Below, one piece after another: positions 1-5,067 of a stretch of DNA of 5,067 bases. The notes under the pieces were generated by a model. The model did no database searches and was not told where the DNA came from. It worked only from the letters and a program-made list of their open reading frames with translations. Position 1 is the first letter of the stretch. Each line of letters opens with the position of its first letter. A program made the position numbers and the translations under genes. This stretch comes from an uncultured Prevotella sp. (GTDB lineage: Bacteria; Bacteroidota; Bacteroidia; Bacteroidales; Bacteroidaceae), in the NCBI GenBank assembly GCA_938018155.1, contig CALIIG010000322.1, positions 1 through 5,067 on the forward strand, given 5' to 3'.

Positions 1-77
1 AGCGTTGCTGACGGTCGTCGAACAATGGGTGTGACGGTCGTCAGCAACGCTGCTGACGGCCGTCGAACAATGAGAAG
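1..77. repeat. 45-bp tandem repeat with internal hairpin (one full unit plus a truncated preceding unit)
   Basis: Positions 6-27 and 51-72 are direct repeats matching at 21 of 22 bases (T15 versus C60), offset by 45 bp. The full unit at 33-77 reads as a left stem arm (33-46), a 4-nt loop ACGC (47-50), a right stem arm (51-64) and a tail beginning GAACAATG (65-72). The arms pair over 14 bp with a single G-T wobble (38/59). The core of the right arm, GACGGCCGTC (55-64), is itself a perfect palindrome. The window starts where the previous unit would be inside its hairpin (A1 aligns with A46), so more copies may lie upstream. A second fold is possible, with 1-13 pairing perfectly with 39-51. No T-tract follows on either strand, so it does not look like an intrinsic terminator. 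It resembles REP-type extragenic palindromes in architecture; I cannot assign it to a named family. Confidence 0.8.
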
Positions 78-443
78 AAAGGTGTAATGAAGGTTGGTAA
101 AGCGTGCAGAGCAGGGACTTTTAAGGTGTAAAGATGAATGAACTAAATTGTATTGGTGCATGTGTGAAGCTGTGTTTGCAGGGAATAAAGCTATTACTTG
201 TTTTTAGTTGAAATGCAAGGTTAATAGTGTTGTGTTAGTGATGGATGTAATATAATATGGCAGCTTGCTGATTAAGAAAGAGCAAAAATGACAAGAAATT
301 GGCGGGTCCTTGTTGTTTTGTTGACAGCTGCATAACGATGAAATAACGAAATAATATGGTATAAATTATGATTACTTGTAATTGTGAAACCTGCAATTTT
401 CTTAGATTCCATCGCATTTTCATCGTCTTTCAGCGAAATTCAT
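78..443. other. Long non-coding intergenic stretch, AT-rich and G-skewed
   Basis: I see no convincing gene here. The open frames are short, have no recognisable protein features, and one (minus strand, 235-423) runs into the promoter region of the next gene. No tRNA-like or rRNA-like segment and no TAnnTTTG promoter motif was seen between 78 and 443. By hand count, 121-300 on the + strand has 46 G and only 12 C. Small imperfect repeats occur, such as the AAATAACG/AAATAATA pair near 341-356 and a short CAGC-TT-GCTG palindrome near 261, neither clearly functional. The stretch could be a long spacer, the remains of a decayed gene, or host an unrecognised small RNA. Confidence 0.6.
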
Positions 444-451
444 TATCTTTG
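444..451 (+). promoter_or_regulatory. Bacteroidota -7 promoter box for the methyltransferase gene
   Basis: TATCTTTG matches the Bacteroidota sigma-ABfr -7 consensus TAnnTTTG exactly. The -33 element is weak: the best candidate is TTTC at 418-421 with a 22-nt spacer, rather than TTTG at the usual 19-21. If the final G is about -3, transcription would start near 454-458, at the ATG at 456, implying a leaderless or almost leaderless mRNA. Confidence 0.6.
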
Positions 452-455
452 TAGC

Positions 456-1688
456 ATGATGACTACTGACGATTTTATACGTGAGCACTTGCGTGATGAT
501 GTCAGAGTGCTGGCCTTTCAAAAGCAGCGTTATCCTGATGTCGATTTTACCTATGCGCTTGAACAGATACAAGGCTATCAGACGGCACTGCATAAGTTGC
601 CGTCGTGGGCTGCAATTGCGGGCATTGTATTTCCTCCACATCTTAATATGGAGCAATGTTCGGGTGAGGCTGCTGCCGAATACAAAGCCTCTCTTGTGCG
701 TAGATTGATGGGCGAAGCTGTGTGTAATGGGGATAAAACCGAAGTTTTTACGTCCTCAGAAGAGCGTGAGCCAACTGCGATGGTTGACTTAACCGGTGGG
801 TTGGGTGTTGATTTCTCGTTTATTTCCCGTTGTTTTGGTCGTGCCATTTACGTTGAACGTAACGAAAAACTTTGCACAATAGCCCGTCATAACTTCCCTT
901 TGCTGGGCATGACAAACGCTGAAGTATGCTGTGACGATGCCGTTAGCTATCTGCAAAATATGCCTCATGTCGACTTGATTTTTATGGATCCGGCCCGCCG
1001 CGACAGTCATGGAGGCCGCACCTATGCACTTGAAGATTGCACCCCTAACGTAGTAGAGATGTGCGGAGAATTGCTGAAAAAGGCCCATTTCATCGTGTTA
1101 AAGCTGTCGCCCATGCTCGATTGGCATCGTTCCGCAGAGCAGCTTCGTGGTGTGACTGAGGTGCACGTGGTTAGCGTTAACGGCGAATGTAAGGAACTGC
1201 TGCTTGTGCTTCGCCATGCTGACCTGCCGTTGCAGCTTTATTGTTCTGACAATAAAGTTGTGTTCAGTTGTCGTGCAGCTGATAATACGCCAGTGCCTTT
1301 GTGTATCGAAGAACCTGTGGCCGGACAGTGTTTATTGGTTCCTGACGCATCGATAATGAAAGCAGGTTGTTTCGGTGCCGTTGCATTGCGCTTTGGTTTA
1401 AGACAGCTTGATGTAAATTCGCACCTGTATGTGTCGGACAGTCCCATTGAAGAGTTCCCCGGAAGACAGTTTATGATACATGCTGTTACCGGCATGAACA
1501 AGAATGAACTGCACCGTGCTTTGCAGGGAATAACGCAGGCTAACGTAGCCGTTCGCAATTTTCCCTTGCCGGCAGCAGTGCTTCAACGCCGTCTGAAACT
1601 GAAGGATGGTGGCAACCTTTACATATTTGCTACCACAAAAAACCGTCGTCATTTGCTTTTCCTCACATCGCCTTCTGTATCTAAATAA
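456..1688 (+). CDS. Class I SAM-dependent methyltransferase with C-terminal THUMP-like domain (PG_1098-like family)
   Basis: This is a 410-residue cytoplasmic protein with no signal peptide or membrane segment. The N-terminal ~100 residues look helical and carry the KLPSW motif (47-51) that I associate with this family. The Rossmann methyltransferase core follows: motif I DLTGGLGVDF (111-120) for SAM binding, the acidic residue E134 in YVER that would contact the SAM ribose, and DPARR (178-182) in the position of the catalytic motif IV. The C-terminus has a short ferredoxin-like segment (about 320-365) and a THUMP-like end with VRNFPLP (366-372) and LKLKDGG (380-386). This resembles the family containing P. 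gingivalis PG_1098. THUMP domains usually bind structured RNA, so an RNA substrate is likely, but the methylated base is unknown. I chose ATG 456 (ATG 459 is equally possible). An upstream in-frame GTG at 384 would add 24 residues, but that extension contains the promoter box and is not protein-like. Confidence 0.87.
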   Translation: MMTTDDFIREHLRDDVRVLAFQKQRYPDVDFTYALEQIQGYQTALHKLPSWAAIAGIVFPPHLNMEQCSGEAAAEYKASLVRRLMGEAVCNGDKTEVFTSSEEREPTAMVDLTGGLGVDFSFISRCFGRAIYVERNEKLCTIARHNFPLLGMTNAEVCCDDAVSYLQNMPHVDLIFMDPARRDSHGGRTYALEDCTPNVVEMCGELLKKAHFIVLKLSPMLDWHRSAEQLRGVTEVHVVSVNGECKELLLVLRHADLPLQLYCSDNKVVFSCRAADNTPVPLCIEEPVAGQCLLVPDASIMKAGCFGAVALRFGLRQLDVNSHLYVSDSPIEEFPGRQFMIHAVTGMNKNELHRALQGITQANVAVRNFPLPAAVLQRRLKLKDGGNLYIFATTKNRRHLLFLTSPSVSK

Positions 1689-1718
1689 GGTTGATATGAT
1701 ATAAATTAGGGCTTATCT

Positions 1719-1749
1719 TTTGCCATGTCGGGCTTTTTGTTTATTTTTG
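1719..1749 (+). promoter_or_regulatory. Full Bacteroidota promoter (-33 TTTG, -7 TATTTTTG) for the GNAT gene and probably parE
   Basis: TTTG at 1719-1722 and TATTTTTG at 1742-1749 are separated by exactly 19 nt, matching the Bacteroidota housekeeping consensus TTTG-N19-21-TAnnTTTG. The predicted transcription start is near 1752-1756, giving a leader of roughly 27-31 nt before ATG 1783. The leader is AT-rich and has no Shine-Dalgarno sequence, which is normal for this phylum. No strong terminator lies between the preceding stop at 1688 and this promoter, so some readthrough from the methyltransferase gene is possible. Confidence 0.72.
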
Positions 1750-1782
1750 CAAATTAGGTTTTAACCCATATTTAAACTTGTA

Positions 1783-2985
1783 ATGGCAATTGAAATTAGG
1801 AAGGTGGAAACTATCAGTGACCTGCGAAGGTTTATCGATTTCCACTACGACTTATACAAAGACTGTCCGTATGACGTGCCGTCACTTTTCATGGACGAAA
1901 TGAATACGCTAAGAAGCGATCGCAATGCAGCCTTTGATTTCTGTGAAGCTGCATACTTTATGGCTTATAAAAACGGCCAGCTGGTGGGTCGTATAGCGGG
2001 TATTCTGAATCCAAGAGCAAATGAAAGATGGCAGAAAAAAGAAGTACGCTTCGGATGGATTGACTTTGTAGACGATATTGAAGTGAGCCGTGCCTTGTTC
2101 AACGCCGTTGAAGAGTGGGGGCGTTCAAAGGGTATGACCGCCATCGTCGGTCCGTTGGGGTTTACCGATTTCGACCCCGAAGGCATGCTTACCATGGGTT
2201 TTGACAGGCTCGGAACGATGGAAACCATTTACAATTACGAATATTACCCACAACATATGGAGCAATTGGGCGGATGGAAAAAGGACAATGACTATGTAGA
2301 ATACTATCTGCCCATGCCCGACAAAACGCCGGAGAAGTTTACCAAGCTCGCCGAAATGATAGAGAGTCGCTATAATCTTCATGTGAAAAAGGTTACGCGA
2401 AAGGATATTCAAAACGGTTATGCCCGCAAACTTTTTAAGGTTATAAACGAAACCTATCAGGATATTTACGGCTTTGTTTCGCTCACCGACCGTCAGATAG
2501 ACCAATATGTAAACACTTACTTGCCGGCGCTTGACCTTAGCTTGGTAACGGTAATTGTTGACGGAAATAATGATAATAAGATAGCGGGCGTAGGCATAAC
2601 CATTCCCTCTTTGGCCCGTGCCGTGCAGAAATGCCGCCGTGGCAGACTGTTTCCGTTTGGCTGGTGGCATTTGTTAAGAGCCATAAAGTGTCATAAAACT
2701 GAAGGTGTTGACCTGTTGCTCATAGGCTTTTTGCCCGAGTATCGTGCCAAAGGTGCCAACGCTTTACTGTTTTCCGACCTCATCCCAAGGTACATAAAGT
2801 ATGGCTTTAAGTGGGGGGAAACCAACGTTGAAATGGAGGAAAACAGCAACGTTAGAGGACAATGGGATACTATTGAGCACATCAACCACAAGCGGCGTCG
2901 CTGTTATCGTAAACAGTTGGTTCGGGAAAAAGAAACCGAGAATAACGTCGAGTCTTCTAAAGAAGATAACCAAGGCGCAATTTAA
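1783..2985 (+). CDS. GNAT-fold acyltransferase-like protein, YghO / bacterial ceramide synthase (bCerS)-like family
   Basis: This 400-residue soluble protein has the layout of the YghO/bCerS-like GNAT family. The N-terminal half has a GNAT-like strand [14 protein letters not shown] (67-80), the block FGWIDFVDD (90-98), a helix ending in EEWGRSKGM, the block [15 protein letters not shown] (122-136) and a YNYEYYP segment (150-156). The C-terminal half has [14 protein letters not shown] (287-300), [19 protein letters not shown] (311-329) and ETNVEMEEN (346-354). RAKGAN (321-326) lies where GNAT enzymes bind the CoA or ACP pyrophosphate with R/QxxGxG/A; it is degenerate here. The last ~30 residues are charged and probably disordered. 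Family knowledge: the Caulobacter member N-acylates sphingoid bases to make ceramide, and many Bacteroidota make sphingolipids, but most family members are uncharacterised. No sphingolipid gene is visible nearby, so the substrate is open. Membership in the family is much surer than the reaction. Confidence 0.8.
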   Translation: MAIEIRKVETISDLRRFIDFHYDLYKDCPYDVPSLFMDEMNTLRSDRNAAFDFCEAAYFMAYKNGQLVGRIAGILNPRANERWQKKEVRFGWIDFVDDIEVSRALFNAVEEWGRSKGMTAIVGPLGFTDFDPEGMLTMGFDRLGTMETIYNYEYYPQHMEQLGGWKKDNDYVEYYLPMPDKTPEKFTKLAEMIESRYNLHVKKVTRKDIQNGYARKLFKVINETYQDIYGFVSLTDRQIDQYVNTYLPALDLSLVTVIVDGNNDNKIAGVGITIPSLARAVQKCRRGRLFPFGWWHLLRAIKCHKTEGVDLLLIGFLPEYRAKGANALLFSDLIPRYIKYGFKWGETNVEMEENSNVRGQWDTIEHINHKRRRCYRKQLVREKETENNVESSKEDNQGAI

Positions 2986-2999
2986 TTAAAATAACGATT

Positions 3000-4979
3000 A
3001 TGCCAGATAACGAAAAAGAGCTTTTATCATCGCAGGAAAGTGGCTCAAAAGCCGCTGCCGTTAACTATACAGACGACAATATCCGGCACCTGAGCGATAT
3101 GGAACATGTGCGCACCAGGCCCGGAATGTATATTGGACGATTGGGTGACGGGTCACTGCCCGAGGACGGAATCTATGTGTTATTAAAGGAGGTTATCGAC
3201 AATTCTATAGACGAATTCAAGATGAAAGCCGGCGATAGGATAGAGGTTGACATTAATGATAACCTGCGCGTTAGCGTGCGCGACTATGGCCGTGGTATCC
3301 CGCAGGGCAAGCTCATAGAGGCTGTATCGATGCTGAACACGGGTGGAAAGTACGACTCGAAGGCTTTTAAGAAGAGTGTTGGACTGAATGGAGTGGGCGT
3401 AAAGGCGGTTAATGCACTGAGCTCCCGCTTCGAAGTGAAGAGCTATCGCGAGGGTAAAGTTCGGTCGCTGGTGTTTGAACGGGGCGAGAAAAAGAGCGAT
3501 AAAACGCAGAAAACACAGGACGAAAACGGTACCTTTATTTTCTTTGAGCCCGACAATACGCTGTTTAAGAACTACCAGTTCCACGATGAATACGTGGAGA
3601 CGATGCTGCGAAACTATACCTATCTCAACTCAGGGCTTACCATTATGTATAATGGAAGGCGCATTAAAAGCCGCAACGGTCTGGAAGATTTGCTTGTCGA
3701 CAACATGACAGTAGACCCTCTTTATCCCATCGTTCATATTAAAGGCGAAGATATTGAGATAGCTTTTACCCATACCAACCAGTATGGAGAAGAGTATCAC
3801 AGCTTTGTAAACGGTCAGCATACCACGCAGGGCGGCACGCATCAAAGTGCTTTTAAAGAGCACATAGCGCGCACCATTAAGGAGTTTTACGACAAAAACT
3901 ACGAGTTTACAGACATTAGAAACGGTATTGTTGCGGCCATAGCCATCAACGTTGAGGAGCCTGTTTTCGAGTCGCAAACCAAGATAAAGCTCGGCTCTAC
4001 GCTTATGGAGCCGGGTGGTGAAACCATAAACAAGTATGTTGGCGACTTTATTAAGCGTGAGGTTGATAACTATTTGCACATCCATAAGGACGATGTTGCC
4101 GATATTTTAGAGAATAAAATACGTGAGAGTGAGCACGAACGCAAGGCTATGGCCGGCGTAACGAAGCTGGCTCGTGAGCGTGCAAAGAAGGCCAGTCTGC
4201 ATAACAGGAAGCTGCGAGACTGTCGTATTCATTACAGCGATACGAAGGACGACCGCAAGGAAGAAGCAAGCATCTTTATTACAGAAGGCGATTCTGCCAG
4301 TGGGTCGATAACGAAAAGTCGCGATGTTAACACGCAGGCCGTGTTCTCATTACGTGGTAAACCGCTGAACAGTTTTGGCTTAAGCAAGAAGGTTGTTTAC
4401 GAAAACGAAGAGTTTAACTTGTTGCAGGCCGCCCTGAATATTGAAGACGGATTAGACGATTTGCGCTATAACAAGGTTATTGTAGCCACTGATGCCGATG
4501 TCGATGGCATGCACATCAGGCTGCTTATCATTACATTTTTCCTGCAATTCTATCCCGAACTGATTAAGAAAGGGCATGTTTTTGTGCTTCAGACGCCGCT
4601 TTTCCGCGTGCGAAATCGTCGTACCAAGATAAAGGATAAAAAGGTAATTGCCGATGCTGATGCCCGTTTGATGAAGGGAGAACGAAAGAGTGACTTCATC
4701 ACAAGGTACTGTTATACCGATGAAGAGCGTCAAAATGCCATTCGTGAATTGGGTCCTGACCCTGAGATTACCCGCTTTAAGGGGCTCGGTGAAATCTCTC
4801 CCGATGAGTTTGTACACTTTATTGGGCCCGACATGAGGCTGGAACAGGTTACCCTTCACAAAAACGATCAGGTGCAAAAACTCTTAGAATATTACATGGG
4901 TAAGAACACAATGGAGCGGCAAAACTTCATTATCGATAACCTTGTCATAGAGGAAGACCTGGCCGAAGAAGAAGCATGA
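3000..4979 (+). CDS. parE: DNA topoisomerase IV subunit B (type IIA topoisomerase ATPase subunit)
   Basis: ParE is the ATPase half of topoisomerase IV; with ParC it decatenates daughter chromosomes and relaxes supercoils. This 659-residue protein is full length. The GHKL ATPase has [10 protein letters not shown] (37-46), EVIDNSIDE (64-72) with catalytic base E64 and Mg-binding N68, DYGRGIP (95-101), and the ATP-lid motif GLNGVG (128-133). The transducer domain carries the QTK switch (326-328), whose lysine contacts the ATP gamma-phosphate. The TOPRIM domain has EGDSA (429-433) and DADVDG (498-503) for metal binding, and RFKGLGE (592-598) follows. The GyrB-specific insert of about 170 residues seen in enterobacteria is absent. 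The N-terminal run [22 protein letters not shown] fits Bacteroidota topoisomerase IV rather than gyrase, though short GyrB-type paralogues make parE versus gyrB slightly uncertain. ATG 3000 lies 14 nt after the GNAT stop with no promoter between, suggesting cotranscription. Confidence 0.92.
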   Translation: MPDNEKELLSSQESGSKAAAVNYTDDNIRHLSDMEHVRTRPGMYIGRLGDGSLPEDGIYVLLKEVIDNSIDEFKMKAGDRIEVDINDNLRVSVRDYGRGIPQGKLIEAVSMLNTGGKYDSKAFKKSVGLNGVGVKAVNALSSRFEVKSYREGKVRSLVFERGEKKSDKTQKTQDENGTFIFFEPDNTLFKNYQFHDEYVETMLRNYTYLNSGLTIMYNGRRIKSRNGLEDLLVDNMTVDPLYPIVHIKGEDIEIAFTHTNQYGEEYHSFVNGQHTTQGGTHQSAFKEHIARTIKEFYDKNYEFTDIRNGIVAAIAINVEEPVFESQTKIKLGSTLMEPGGETINKYVGDFIKREVDNYLHIHKDDVADILENKIRESEHERKAMAGVTKLARERAKKASLHNRKLRDCRIHYSDTKDDRKEEASIFITEGDSASGSITKSRDVNTQAVFSLRGKPLNSFGLSKKVVYENEEFNLLQAALNIEDGLDDLRYNKVIVATDADVDGMHIRLLIITFFLQFYPELIKKGHVFVLQTPLFRVRNRRTKIKDKKVIADADARLMKGERKSDFITRYCYTDEERQNAIRELGPDPEITRFKGLGEISPDEFVHFIGPDMRLEQVTLHKNDQVQKLLEYYMGKNTMERQNFIIDNLVIEEDLAEEEA

Positions 4980-5036
4980 CGTAGTAAAAAAGATGGTTTT
5001 ATGGCTGATAAATGTTGCTTTTTCTATAACATAACA

Positions 5037-5067
5037 ATGAAAAAGACACCCTTCAGCATCAGTGCTT
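5037..5067 (+). CDS. Possible start of a downstream gene, cut by the window edge
   Basis: ATG at 5037 opens a frame reading MKKTPFSISA to the window end, 57 nt after the parE stop. An in-frame ATG at 5001 would add 12 residues (MADKCCFFYNIT), but the M-K-K opening at 5037 looks more natural and could be the start of a signal peptide. Ten residues are too few to identify a product. They do not match the start I would expect for coaD (GxFDPFTxGH), which I recall following topoisomerase IV B in related genomes. No TAnnTTTG box or terminator was seen in 4980-5036, so it may continue the operon. Confidence 0.35.
   Translation, partial: MKKTPFSISA

Noticed and set aside
33..64. Hairpin as a CRISPR repeat or intrinsic terminator
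   Set aside because: There are no unique spacers between regular repeats as in CRISPR, since the whole 45-bp unit is largely repeated, and no T-tract follows the stem on either strand.
235..423. 62-codon open frame on the minus strand in the spacer
   Set aside because: It has no recognisable motif or upstream promoter, and its 5' end runs up against the methyltransferase promoter region. Its hydrophobic runs are what AT-rich DNA gives by chance.
384..455. N-terminal extension of the methyltransferase from GTG 384
   Set aside because: The 24 added residues are not protein-like for this family, and the stretch contains an exact TAnnTTTG box at 444-451.
1706..1741. Possible intrinsic terminator after the methyltransferase gene (GGGC segments followed by a T-rich run)
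   Set aside because: Both GGGC segments lie in the same orientation and do not pair. The only stem is 3 bp (1722-1724 with 1731-1733), and the T-rich run is better explained as part of the promoter for the next gene.
2125..2670. 181-codon open frame on the minus strand opposite the GNAT gene
   Set aside because: It lies entirely within a confidently identified gene on the other strand and has no domain signal; it is an antisense shadow.

Overview
The window looks like chromosomal DNA from a Bacteroidota bacterium, most likely Prevotella or a close relative. Three things point there: upstream regions carry the Bacteroidota promoter motif (TTTG / TAnnTTTG) with no Shine-Dalgarno sequence, the topoisomerase is the Bacteroidota type of topoisomerase IV subunit B, and the first gene belongs to a methyltransferase family I associate with Porphyromonas and Prevotella. 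The genus is inferred from general resemblance and was not tested.

Layout: positions 1-77 hold a 45-bp tandem repeat unit containing a near-perfect 14-bp hairpin; the window edge cuts the preceding copy. Positions 78-443 are non-coding as far as I can see, and 121-300 is strongly G-over-C skewed on the + strand. Three complete genes follow, all on the + strand. A SAM-dependent methyltransferase with a THUMP-like C-terminus (456-1688) has a promoter -7 box that almost touches its start codon. Next, a GNAT-fold protein of the YghO / bacterial-ceramide-synthase-like family (1783-2985) is preceded by a textbook -33/-7 promoter. Then comes topoisomerase IV subunit B, parE (3000-4979), only 14 nt downstream and with no promoter of its own visible. 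A possible fourth gene begins at 5037 and runs off the edge.

How they fit together: the GNAT protein and parE are probably cotranscribed from the promoter at 1719-1749. No shared pathway is evident: one modifies RNA or another substrate, one probably transfers an acyl group, and one decatenates chromosomes. This is mostly ordinary housekeeping sequence. The items most worth a second look are the palindromic repeat at the left edge and the possible sphingolipid link of the GNAT protein. I found no convincing novel multi-gene system.
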